A DNA stretch of 13,969 nt from Phoronis ovalis (lineage: Eukaryota > Phoronida > Phoronidae), in NCBI GenBank assembly GCA_028565635.1, contig JAOXYB010021847.1, positions 19,416 through 33,384 on the forward strand. The letters run 5' to 3'. The translations under genes were made by a program, and so were the position numbers. The notes below the pieces were generated by a model. The model ran no database searches, was not told the DNA's origin, and saw only the letters and a list, made by a program, of their open reading frames with translations. Each line of letters begins with the position of its first letter. Positions within the stretch are counted from its first letter, which is position 1. Below, piece by piece: positions 1 to 9,800 of this stretch.

Positions 1-72
1 TATTTCTGGAAGCTTCATTGTTTTTATTTCTGGAAGCTTCATTGTTTTTATTTCTGGAAGCTTCATTGTTTT
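1..72. repeat. 24-bp tandem repeat, three copies
   Basis: Three identical 24-bp units (1-24, 25-48, 49-72) begin with TATTTCTGGAAGCTTC and end in a T run. A fourth copy starts at 73 but diverges after a few bases. The array touches the window edge, so its true length is unknown. It looks like a minisatellite upstream of the C1q gene, and no function can be read from it. Confidence 0.9.
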
Positions 73-156
73 TATTTTGAATTTAAGCCATAGTAATTGA
101 ATTTCTAAGTTAGTCTTCAAAGCCAGCTTTATATCAAATTTTCGTTTAGTTTTTAC

Positions 157-164
157 TTATATAA
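157..164 (+). promoter_or_regulatory. TATA-like box ahead of the C1q gene
   Basis: TTATATAA lies about 170 bases before the chosen start codon. If it is the promoter, transcription would start near 190 and the 5' leader would be about 140 bases. The competing reading is the splice acceptor at 232-233, which would put the promoter outside the window. In AT-rich DNA such a box is common by chance. Confidence 0.25.
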
Positions 165-213
165 CACAAATTAGATTAAGGTTTTTATACAGCTTTCATG
201 CGTTGTTATGACA

Positions 214-233
214 GTTTTTCTCTTATTTTACAG
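214..233 (+). other. Possible splice acceptor in the C1q 5' leader
   Basis: A pyrimidine-rich tract ending in TTATTTTACAG finishes at 233, 97 bases before the C1q start codon. It matches a metazoan 3' splice site, so an untranslated first exon may lie left of the window. This would explain why the reading frame runs open upstream of the start codon (from 198) without being protein. Confidence 0.45.
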
Positions 234-329
234 ATACGTAGAATTACTTCCTCAAAGACACAAAACATTACTTGTTTTTCGAAATCATTACAGTTTATCA
301 TACCATACATATCAAATACATCACTAACG

Positions 330-621
330 ATGCGGTTACACTCAACAATGCAAATTAATATCATAATCATAATCCTTACAAGTTTGAGTACCCTTTTACC
401 GGGTAATGACGGTAAGCGTCATAAGGGAGAAAATAAACGTCAACGTAAAGAACCAGTCTTGGTTGACCCTGGAATGTGTGAATTAGAAGTGACGTGTAAA
501 GGTGATCCTAAAAATCTACCAGTTCATTTGCCAATACAAGGCCCTGTGGGACCACCTGGCATTCAAGGTGAAAAGGGAGACAGGGGGCAACGTGGACCAG
601 AAGGCGATCCCGGAATGCCAG
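330..621 (+). CDS. C1q gene exon 1 (signal peptide, stem, most of the collagen part)
   Basis: It encodes residues 1-97 plus the first base of a glycine codon. It ends inside the collagen repeat at CCAG|GTAAAA, a consensus donor. The split glycine codon (phase 1) is completed by GA at 2023-2024. Splitting a collagen glycine codon this way is usual in collagen-type genes. Confidence 0.92.
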
Positions 622-3600
622 GTAAAATACTTGTGATATTTAAATACTTGTCCATCTGACCGGGCATTGAATTAATTAATTGTTTGTAAATCTACACTAT
701 AGTAGGTACTCGATTGTTTTATCGTGCACAAACGATGTTTCTTATTAAATAATTGTCCTTGAATAACAAAATTCTACTAAATAATGTGCAGTGTTAATTC
801 TCTTTTAATTTATCAAATTTTGTGACAAACGTCAAAGACAACATGTCTGCCTGGTTTTTGATAACATAATTATCAATTTCATGCCAGACTGACAAATTTG
901 CTTGATTGGAAAAATTACATCTCAGATGGTTCTCTTTACTTTCCAAATCTTAGAAGTATTCTTATATGTTTGTCTACCGTTTTTTTGCATATCACGCTTG
1001 AGTAAAAACTTGGTACTTTCAAAATAATGTGATAATTGTTCATTGTCATTTCTACTTTGGATGAAATTCAAACTTAATCGGGGAAAATATAAAGTATAAA
1101 ATTAATGTAGTACACTATACGTGAAAGTTACTGGTGTTTGCAGGTAAGGCACACTGCCACTCTTAATTGCACAAAAACACACCAATTATAATTCCCGCAA
1201 TTGTTCAGTTCAAATTATCCTTTTTATTTCTATAAGCAGTTACAAAGAAGCACGTATTTCTATCTGTAATCATTTTTGCATGAATGAAATTTTTTTCCAT
1301 ACGCTTTATCTTTCCATTGAATACGAATCAGTAACCTTGTTTGGATTGGCAAACTTGAAAATTCTCAGCAGGCAAAAAAATTAAACAGTACCTCATCACT
1401 TCATTCGTCATCCGTTGCCAAAATTCTGATTTACAAAGTGATGGACAATCTGTTTTGGTATATATATAATTAAATATCTACACTTTTTTTGAGAAATGAT
1501 GTGTTGAAAACCATCAAAGCTTATCGAAACGTGACTTGAATCAGAGGATATTTATATTTTCCGGAATCTTTGAAAAAATAATATTTATCTACTTTGAAAC
1601 AGATAGCAACAAACATTCCAACAAGGACGGGAATTAAATTAAATGCTTGCTTGTTTGTTTTTTAAATTGCAAACATTTTCTTTGTTCGATCACATTATTT
1701 TTCATGGTTACGCTCGCTCACTTTGCAGTATGTTTGGGAAGCCTTTTGTCGATTACATTTGGTTGCCAACGTTACTAATATTCAACAGGAAAACTCTTTT
1801 TCAAATGTATAGGTAAAAACAATGCAGCGTTTGCTACTCTTTTTGGAAAAAAGAATATCGTACTCTAAGGCAGTGTACTAGATTAAAAAAATTGATGCTA
1901 TATTGAAAAAAAAACATTTGTGATATTCGACCAAGGGAATTCTATTGCATGCTCCATGTTGTAAAATTTCAGTATTATCTGGTTTCCAGCTGATTGGAAG
2001 ATTAAGATATTCCGCATTTTAGGATTACCCACACCGACACCGTCCAAAGTAGCTTTTTTCACTGGATTATCGGATAATTTGGGTGCAATATCAAATAACG
2101 AAGATGTGGCGTATGATAACGTGCTGACGAATGTAGGAGGTGGTTATGACGTTACAACTGGTTACTTCACAGCACCTGTAAATGGGACATACTATTTCAA
2201 CATAGTTACGGCGGCACAGGGACGGCAGAAGGTTCGTTGTTACAGTGACGGAACGTGTAAGCAGTAAGGTCACGGTGACGTTTACGTGACGTTTTGTGAC
2301 GTTTTTATGTATGTGCGTTTCTACACTGTATATTTTAATTTTTATTCTCGTTCCGTGCACATCGTTACAAGCAAGGTTTTATATAACTATATCTATGCTA
2401 TTTTTTCAAGTTTCATATTTAAGTTATTTTTTTATAAAAAATTATATAAAATATTACGTAATGATTACTATGATAATGTGTATATGGATCCTTGCCAATA
2501 CTGCTTTCATTTACATTTCTGTTAAATCACTTCTGCGATGCCACTCTAATTTCTTGTATATACGTGTAGTTTTCGTTGCTTGTCCACTTCGGTATAAAGG
2601 TTTTGCATGTCCATCAAAGTAAGCTAATGTGTGTGAAAGTGTTCTGTAGAATGACATTACATGAAAAATACCATTTCCCTATTGATATACTTCAAAAGAA
2701 TTTCTGTCATTCACCTTTAAAAAGAAAAAACAAATACTTAAAAAACAATTTAATTATGTTAGCATACTTAGTATCACATAAACTTGTAAATTTGTTTGGG
2801 TAAGTAATTAAAATTATAGCCACGTAAAGAGAAGTGGTTGTCAGCTGTTAGGGAATGAGAAACATTTCACAGCAGGTGAAAATTTTCTGCAGTTAACACA
2901 GCCTATGATTTCTTGAAATTTAAAACTGTTACTGGTTATTTGACATTTCACCTTTGTGCGCTAGACCTATAGTTATTTTGCTATCGGCGAACATCAGCCA
3001 TCACGCTCATGAGCAGCAGCAGCAACAAACTTTACAAAAAAAACTTCCATGTGTAACTGGGTTTCTGCTTATCAATTCAAATTACGAAAGTTATAATCTG
3101 ACACGTGGCTGATGGTGAATTTATTTGTGACATGTTGAATTAAAAAACTTATGCAAGATGAAAGATAATACTCCAAGAGACAAAATCGTTTTTAAACAGA
3201 ACTATACAGTTACTAATTTTTTTTTAATCCTTAAATTCACACGATAGTGTAACGTAGTTCCATTGTATTATGCACAAATCCTTTTTGACAACACACCCAT
3301 TGTTATGGTTACTTTAGTTTTAAAAAAGGAGTGCAGTTAAAAAATAAAGTAAATTTAGTTATTTTCAATTTATTTTTGTTACCCTTATCTGGAACTATTA
3401 TAACTAAAAGAATCAATTACCTTTCTTTACGCTAAATCTATTTATTATTAGAATTGAGTTTTTGTTGTAAATGGCATTCTTGAAACATTCCAAACAACAT
3501 CTAAAATTAGCCCGAATGTAAGAAGATAAAGTGATTTGATTTTTTCTTTAAAAAATGTGCAAATAAACACAGCAACTAAGTAAAAAGACAGTAAAAACCA

Positions 3601-4243
3601 ATGATTTTGCTGGCTGTTCCTTTAGCTTGTTAGCTTGTTTTTCTAATTATTTCTTTTACAAAAATATATTACACCAAAGCATGTAACCAGTTTTTTTTTC
3701 TAGGCCGCAGTTATGTTGATCAAGAACGGGTCGATGATGATAACGGTGTGGGCGGAGAGTATCCCGTTTTGGGCTTCAGCCACAGGCAACGCAGTACTAC
3801 AACTCCAGAAGGGAGACAAGGTGCGTAGCGTATATACCCATATATACAAAAAGCCATCCTATATGTTCTCATACATACGTCAGACACATCAGTTTGCACC
3901 CGATTACAGTAAACTCACACCAAAACACAGATATACCGCAAAATATTGCAATTGAATTTAGTCTCGCTCAATATTATGAAGATCTTGCGAGCTAAACAGT
4001 TATAAAAAAGTATACAGACGCTTATGGAAAGGTGTAATAAGGTCTTTTTTTCATGATCACTTGCATTTATTCTGACGTATAAGCAAAACATTTGCTCTGT
4101 AGCTCTGTATTATGCTGTGGAACGTATATTAAGAATTTTTTTAAATATATTTATAGGTATGGTTGACGAGACTAAAACGAGCTCCTTGGCTGCACGGGTA
4201 CATGTATTCAACTTTTGCTGGATTCTTGCTTTTCGAGGACTAG
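330..4243 (+). CDS. Secreted collagen-like C1q-domain protein (four exons, complete)
   Basis: Joining 330-621, 2023-2231, 3704-3820 and 4157-4243 gives 234 residues. Order: a hydrophobic signal peptide (about 1-24, with an Ile5 run); a basic stretch (29-40, seven Lys/Arg); Cys50 and Cys56, probably for chain linkage; ten uninterrupted Gly-X-Y triplets (71-100); then a C1q domain (about 106-234) with the family landmarks FTAPVNGTYYF, LQKGDKVWL and YSTFAGFLLFED at the C-terminus. C1q proteins with collagen stems form trimers and higher oligomers that bind microbial or altered surfaces, mostly extracellularly; that role here is inference from the family. ATG330 was chosen because it starts the signal peptide and has A at -3; ATG348 is a second, weaker option. 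Junction phases (1, 0, 0) all match and no stop interrupts the protein. The same-strand neighbour is the ErbB receptor, 2.57 kb downstream, with no evident functional link. Confidence 0.93.
622..2022 (+). other. C1q intron 1 (1401 bp)
   Basis: AT-rich sequence with GT at 622-623 and AG at 2021-2022, the latter preceded by CCGCATTTT. I see no open frame that looks coding, no RNA gene and no mobile element inside it. Confidence 0.88.
2023..2231 (+). CDS. C1q gene exon 2 (last collagen triplet, first half of C1q domain)
   Basis: It encodes residues 99-167. It begins with LPTPTPSK, finishing the collagen stem, and continues into the C1q domain with VAFFTGL and GYFTAPVNGTYYF, which are strongly family-like. 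It ends in phase 0 at AAG|GTTCGT. This donor is weaker than average, but the joined protein reads straight into exon 3. Confidence 0.92.
2232..3703 (+). other. C1q intron 2 (1472 bp)
   Basis: It ends in a strong acceptor (T9 CTAG at 3692-3703). It contains a TGACGTTT cluster near its start, a short AGC run (3009-3020), and a 9-bp inverted repeat, CATCAGCCA at 2992-3000 against TGGCTGATG at 3106-3114. Several overlapping open frames between 2286 and 2803 have low-complexity translations rich in Phe, Tyr and Ile, and I judge them non-coding. Confidence 0.85.
2276..2304 (+). promoter_or_regulatory. Three phased TGACGTTT motifs (CRE/ATF half-site-like)
   Basis: TGACGTTT occurs at 2276-2283, 2287-2294 and 2297-2304, spaced 11 and 10 bases apart, close to one helical turn. 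A further TGACG lies at 2246-2250. The first copy is also part of the small inverted repeat GTCACGGTGAC. The motif resembles half of a CREB/ATF site. Intronic enhancer activity is inference only. Confidence 0.35.
3704..3820 (+). CDS. C1q gene exon 3 (middle of C1q domain)
   Basis: It encodes residues 168-206 in phase 0 at both ends, from AAVMLIKNG to VLQLQKGDK. This covers the central C1q strands. The acceptor has a long pyrimidine tract and the donor is AAG|GTGCGT. Confidence 0.92.
3821..4156 (+). other. C1q intron 3 (336 bp)
   Basis: A short AT-rich intron with GT at 3821-3822 and AG at 4155-4156 (acceptor TTTATAG). The open frame that runs on from exon 3 into it stops at 3953-3955 and has no C1q character, so the splice is needed to finish the domain. 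Confidence 0.88.
4157..4243 (+). CDS. C1q gene exon 4 (C-terminal end and stop)
   Basis: It encodes residues 207-234. It starts VWLTRL and ends YSTFAGFLLFED, followed by TAG at 4241-4243. The typical C1q C-terminus directly before the stop shows that the gene is complete at its 3' end. Confidence 0.92.
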   Translation, partial: VWLTRLKRAPWLHGYMYSTFAGFLLFED

Positions 4244-4680
4244 TTGCAAGTCTTTAGCTGTTGGTTCATTGAGGAAGGCAAAAATGAAAACGAACCCTTT
4301 TTTCAAATCACACTACCATTTGTAGCTAGAGATTAATGTCACCTAGTGTCCATGGAAAACATTCCTTCAATACTTTAACTTTAATCGCTAAGCCAATTGA
4401 AATTTAGCTATAAGTATATACATTTTGTAAGTAACGTCATTACTATCACTTGGACATGGTGCGACAAAAACATGGTATTTGAAAAAGAAAAAGATTGGCA
4501 CAACTGGCGCTTTAAAGAACGCGTTATCAAGTTATCAGTAGTTTTTGTAAGGTGAACATTTTATTTTTTTTGAGTCAGAGTTCGCTTTAAAAATTTAGCA
4601 GGCACCTGCTTCTTGCTTTTTGCGTGTACTTTATTAAATTGTCTATTTATTTTATATTTTACTACGTAACACTTAGATCG

Positions 4681-4694
4681 CCACCAGATGTCAC
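4681..4694 (+). promoter_or_regulatory. CTCF-like motif, weaker copy
   Basis: CCACCAGATGTCAC, preceded by G, shares its first nine bases with the better copy at 5512 and resembles the known CTCF core CCACCAGGGGGCGC in the same orientation. It lacks the GGCG part, so it is only a weak candidate. Confidence 0.25.
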
Positions 4695-4817
4695 TTTTTC
4701 AAATGTTCATGTAAACTGGGCACAGATATATTTACGTGAGTGTTCTAGAATTATTGGAATCTGAACTGATCTCCGCATAATTAAATTAAATTATAATGTA
4801 GTGATTGGTTGCTATGA

Positions 4818-4823
4818 AATAAA
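4818..4823 (+). terminator. Polyadenylation signal candidate for the C1q gene
   Basis: AATAAA lies 575 bases after the C1q stop. Weaker ATTAAA hexamers are nearer, for example at 4633-4638. The true 3' end cannot be chosen from sequence alone. Confidence 0.4.
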
Positions 4824-5410
4824 AAGTTATACATAGATGTATATACATTTTTATTTATTTCTTATGCAAGTGGTAAAGCTGAGAAGTTTGTCGTCCTTGA
4901 GGTTAGACGCTAGGTTGATTCATAATGATATCAAATATGTAGAAACACTAGCTAATAATAAAAATTAATTTCAGAATATCCTTTATTACTACAGTGACTT
5001 TAAAGTAATAAAATAGATTTATTTACCAAATTGAATTTGTATCATACCACTGGAGGAACTGAACACTAGCTGCTGGATTTATTTAGAATGGTATATACAT
5101 ATACGTCACTAGTCAATGAAGGAAACTTATTCTCGTATCTAAAGCTCTCGCACAGGTTTCAACTCGCTTTCATTCCTGAAGTAGACTTCCGATTTATAAA
5201 AAAAATATTTTTATATTGAAATTAATTTATGCGAAGTATGCCTTGTCAAGTCTTACTCTGCTTATCGTAGATGTACTTTACTTCTATTATCTGTTCCGTT
5301 ATTATCCCGGGTATTACGCACCTTTCTAAAAGTTACCAAGACGATAATAGTGCCCAAGCGAGGCACCACTGTAGGCAACTTGTACAGGATTTTAACCAGT
5401 GACTGTGAAA

Positions 5411-5418
5411 GGGCGGGG
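5411..5418 (+). promoter_or_regulatory. GC box (Sp1/KLF-like)
   Basis: GGGCGGGG stands out in an AT-rich intergenic region, about 100 bases left of the CTCF-like motif. It matches the Sp1/KLF core. Whether it belongs to a promoter or an enhancer cannot be seen. Confidence 0.35.
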
Positions 5419-5494
5419 AAAACTAGGTACAGGCTCAAACAAGATCAACATTGTCTATACTAGCAGTATACTCTTAATAAACCTCGACTCGGTA

Positions 5495-5544
5495 CTGGTA
5501 CATCTGACCGACCACCAGATGGCGCATACATGCAATTGTACCAG
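5495..5544. repeat. Inverted repeat around the CTCF-like motif
   Basis: CTGGTACA at 5495-5502 is mirrored by TGTACCAG at 5537-5544, with the CTCF-like motif in the 34-base loop. The arms are only 8 bp, so this may be chance, but the nesting is worth recording. Confidence 0.4.
5512..5525 (+). promoter_or_regulatory. CTCF-like motif, forward orientation
   Basis: CCACCAGATGGCGC matches 12 of 14 bases of the well-known CTCF core CCACCAGGGGGCGC. CTCF is present across bilaterians, and its motif is conserved in the DNA-binding zinc fingers. The site lies 1.3 kb before the ErbB start codon and could act as an insulator or loop anchor, which is inference. Confidence 0.45.
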
Positions 5545-6222
5545 ATGAACACGAACAATCATTTTACCCACCAGAAATACTGCTGAGCAATATGCGTACC
5601 GTTTGTTTTATCACCCTCGGGATATTATTGCAAGAAGTAGCTAGCTATAGCTGTAAAATATTTTTTACACAAATCAAAATGACAACGTGAGGTCTATATG
5701 AAACTAGCTTTGAATTTGGTATATGAATAATTAACATGATATAGTTTTTTTAAAAGAATGGTGAAAATTCCTGTAAGATAACATATACATATACGTTGCT
5801 CGGTATTCCAATATAGATTGGGGAACTGTCGGCCACCAAGTAAAAATAACAAGTATGTGTATTAGAATTTACTGTATTGAAAAATGCAAACTTATATCAA
5901 TAACCACACCATCTCCAGCCATTAGAGGCTAGGTACTTAGTAAAGAACCATAAAATTGTGATTTATATGACTCAATCTCGATCGGCTCTAGCGAAAACGC
6001 TTTCAAAGTTTGTAAATTAAGGGCTTCGTATCACAAGATTGAAGTTTTACCAAGTAAGATTATAACAGAGTAAAGTATGAAAGTTGTTGTATTTTATTGG
6101 TAATTTTCACTACCAGACATATTTAGTTATAAAGGATGTGTAATAAAACCTTGCTTAAACGATATTTTTAAGGCAAACCATTTAACTGGTATATATCTTT
6201 TGAGAAAATTGCTGATGAGACA

Positions 6223-6230
6223 TATATAAA
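6223..6230 (+). promoter_or_regulatory. TATA-like box upstream of the ErbB gene
   Basis: TATATAAA lies 582 bases before the start codon and is followed by CGTTCTGCAACA around the expected initiation distance. It is a candidate core promoter but implies a long 5' leader. AT-rich context makes a chance match quite likely. Confidence 0.25.
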
Positions 6231-6811
6231 CGTTCTGCAACATTTTTCTTTTCCTTAGAACGATTTGTTCACCAGCGCGCGGTATATTTGTGTCTGCCTA
6301 GAATAAATACCTTGCATGGTATTGCGTGCTATTTTGGCTGATGATACGATTGATAGAGTACTGTACTAATCTGGTGCATTCACCTTATACATGCACTTTT
6401 CTTAATGACCTGATTTATTGCACTACTGGCAAAAGATCTCATCTTTTAGGTTCAATTTCCACCGGGTTCATTTCATTTTTCGTCAATCCCAATTAAGATT
6501 TCAATTCCAATCTCATTGAGCATACCGGTTTCTGCTATGCCAATCAACACTAATAAAACCGGGAATAGATTTTATTATTTAGCATCTGAAAAAGATATAT
6601 AGTGGTGCCACCTCATAGATACCTGGAAATATTGCTGGAGTTAATTGACAGCTGAAACAGATACAGGAAAATCTCTCTTATTTATTAGAGTGGATCAATT
6701 GCATTTCTCATACATGAAGGTTAGCCAGATGTACCACTGTCAGACTTCATGATTCTGAAGAAAAAAAGTTGAAGTACTAGTACGTTAAACAGGTGTAGAA
6801 ACTTAGCAAGG

Positions 6812-9800
6812 ATGACCGTATTATTCCTTGCAGTTTTCTTTTCTCTGCATATAGTCTGCGAATCTAGTGGAGCTGTTAAAATAGGAGACAACATTATTTG
6901 TTCTGGAACACAAAATGGACTAGCGCCCACAACTGACCGTGATGTAGATTGCTACGTGAATCTTTTAAAACATTATGGACATAACTGTACTTACATTGAC
7001 GGGAATCTAGAAATCGTTTTTCCTGCTGATGCATGTACTGTGTACGATTTAAATTTTTTGTCAACTATTCGCGAAGTGTCTGGATACGTTTTGATACTAC
7101 ATGCTGTTTCAAATACAATTCCATTAGTTAGTTTGACTACCATTCACGGATCTACACAATTCAGTTACCTTGGTTCGAACTACAGTTTATTCGCAGCTGG
7201 TAACTATTATGATGACTTAGAGATCGGACTAGAGGAATTGCAATTACCCTTATTAAGATCTATCTTTACCGGAAATGTATTTATAGCTACAAACAAAAAA
7301 TTATGCTGTGTTAGCACTATTCAATGGAATGATATTCTTTGGAATAACGACTCTCAAAATGTTACTGTTTTCGATAACGCTCCAATCGAAACCGTCGAAT
7401 GTCATTCGAAATGTAAAGGGTATTGTTGGGGCTACACAGAATACATGTGCCAAACCCTTAAAACAATGTGTGACCCTACGTGTTTATGTCAATGCTTTGA
7501 ATCAGGTTTTGATGGTTGCTGCCACTTAACATGTATGGGACGCTGCACCGGACCATCTCCAGGTGACTGTGATTCTTGTTTTTATTATAACTCAAATGGT
7601 ACCTGTCAAGGTAAATGTGAACATTTAATGTGGTCTTTGCCAGAAAATAGTAAAGAACAAACTAATTCGTTCTGTATTAATAAATGTCCTCCTGGATTTT
7701 TAATGCTCGACTCACAATGTGTCAGATCGTGTCCGAAAGGTTTATACGTTAGCAATAAAACTTGTAAACCGAGAGCCTGTCCAGGAACTGACAGCATATG
7801 GCCGCATAATTCTGTTAATTCAAGGAACATTAATTTGTTTGAAAACTGCACATTTGTGAATGGAAGTTTGAAGATAAATAATGAATCGATGAATGGCAAC
7901 GAATTGTTTAATATGCCACCACTGTCCTTTCGTGAACTTAGTATTTTGGAGAATATTCGTAAAGTAAAGGGTAATATAATTATAGAAGGAAATCATCCCG
8001 AACTGAAAAACCTATCCTTTCTAAGTTCACTAAAAATTATACAAGGAGATGGAAGAAAAGGTCTAAACATAATTGCTTTAAAAATTAAAGAGACACAGCT
8101 CGAGAGCTTGGAATTGAAATCTCTGCAAACAATTTTGGCCGGAAATGTAGCCATTGTAAACAATCCAAAGCTTTGTTTTGTGAATGACATCAATTTTACA
8201 AGTTTGTTTCATTCTGATATGCAAAACTTTACCTTAATTGACAATAAACAAGACGTAATTTGTAATATTGAAAATCAGCATTGTGACAGTGAATGTGCCG
8301 ATACTGGTTGTTGGGGCACTGGACCGAGAAACTGTTTGTCTTGCAGGAACTTTGATGTGAAGGGGATATGTCTTTCGTGGTGTGACCCAAGTAAAGGCGT
8401 TTTCTTCAACAATTACACACAGGAATGCCAACAGTGCCACGATGAATGCGCTAGTACTTGCTCAGGTCCCGATCTTGGTCATTGTGACGAATGTAAACAT
8501 GTGAGCGAGGATGGGAAATGCAGAAAACGGTGCTCATTGGGAAAATATTTACATGAGAATAAAACTTGTGTTTTGTGTAGTAATGTGTGTCATAATGGCT
8601 GTTCTGGACCTAGGAAATATATTGGTGCGGGTGGATGTACAGATTGCTTGTACATTTATCGGGAGAACACAATACGTTGGTGTCTAAATTCGTCACAGAC
8701 TTGTCCTAATGAATACTTCTATAAAACACTAAACAGGTCTGAAGCAAAAACTGCATCCAAGCATAGTTCTTTCATAATACATAGTCAAGGACATTTGGAT
8801 ATGTTACACAAAATGCATAAACCTGTGTCAGATATTTACGGAAGCGTTCAGAGATATGAATGTGTGGCATGTCATCCATATTGCTTAACATGCGATGGAG
8901 AAAATCGTTCACAGTGTATACAATGTAAGCATGTTCGCGTTGGTGGAACTTGTGCATCTAAATGTCCCTTGTCACAGTTTGTGGATGCAAATTCTAAAAA
9001 CTGCACACCCTGTCACATTGAATGTGATGTAGACGACCTTGTTGATGTAGCCTGTACAGGACCACTTACCTCAGATTGCAAATCGTGTAAAAATTTCAAA
9101 CTGAATACTCTTGAACAGCATGTGTGCGTAAAAGGCTGTCCGTCATTTATCCAAGTTTCTTATAATGATGAAAATGGAGATGATGTATGTATTGAAATAA
9201 CGATATATGTAGTTCCTCCCAGTGCAATAATATCACTTTTCTTAATTTTGGTTTGTGTATGTCGTTTATGGAAGAAAAAGAAGACAAATGATATGTTTGA
9301 AGTTGTTGCCAAAGTGGCAGGGGTGGAAGAAAGTATAACAGTTGACGAAGGAGAAACAAAGCCTGATCTAACTCGTTTACGCCTGATACATGAGAAAGAA
9401 ATGAAAATAGGTGATCTCATTGGTTCCGGGGCTTTTGGTAGCGTTTATAAAGGAGTTTGGCTACCGGCTAATGAAAATGTGAAGATTCCTGTTGCAATAA
9501 AAGTGCTGCATCCAAAATCCACTCAAAGTGACGAACTGTTAATGGAAGCTAGAGTTATGTCGTCGGTCAATCATTCGTGTTGTGTACGAATTTTAGCCGT
9601 ATGTACCGGAACTCGTATGATGCTTGTAACACAACTAATGCCATCAGGAAGCTTGTTACATTACATAAAGAACCATAAAGAAAGGTGTAGTTCAAAAACA
9701 TTTATGAATTGGTGTGCCCAGATTGCCAAGGGAATGGCTTATTTAGCAAAGCACAATATTGTACATCGGGATCTTGCAGCCAGAAATGTTTTGGTTCAGA

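Larger units (their letters stand above)
4244..6811. other. Intergenic region between the C1q and ErbB genes
   Basis: It is 2568 bases long, includes the C1q 3' UTR, and has no coding-like frame on either strand. Most is AT-rich. The part around 5280-5640 is visibly less so and holds a GC box and a CTCF-like motif. I saw no tRNA, no transposon ends with matching target duplications and no long repeat. Confidence 0.75.

Noticed and set aside
198-329. Extending the C1q protein upstream to the ATG at 198
   Set aside because: It would place about 44 unrelated residues before a clear signal peptide, and the frame crosses a good splice acceptor at 232-233.
410-455. Furin-type cleavage site in the basic segment of the C1q protein
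   Set aside because: The cluster is rich in Lys/Arg but does not give a clean R-X-K/R-R motif, so a cleavage claim is not supported.
2286-2803. Three overlapping + strand open frames in C1q intron 2
   Set aside because: The translations are dominated by Phe, Tyr, Ile and Leu without domain character, the frames overlap each other, and they lie between two well-supported exons in phase.
3009-3020. AGC triplet run as a trinucleotide-repeat expansion
   Set aside because: Only about four units, lying in an intron; too short to be notable.
5093-5796. ATATACATATACGT occurring at 5093-5106 and 5783-5796
   Set aside because: Low-complexity AT words of this length recur by chance in this composition, and the flanks do not match.
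6721-9420. Several antisense open frames across the ErbB gene
   Set aside because: They are shadows of the well-supported + strand gene; none has a recognisable domain or a start context of its own.
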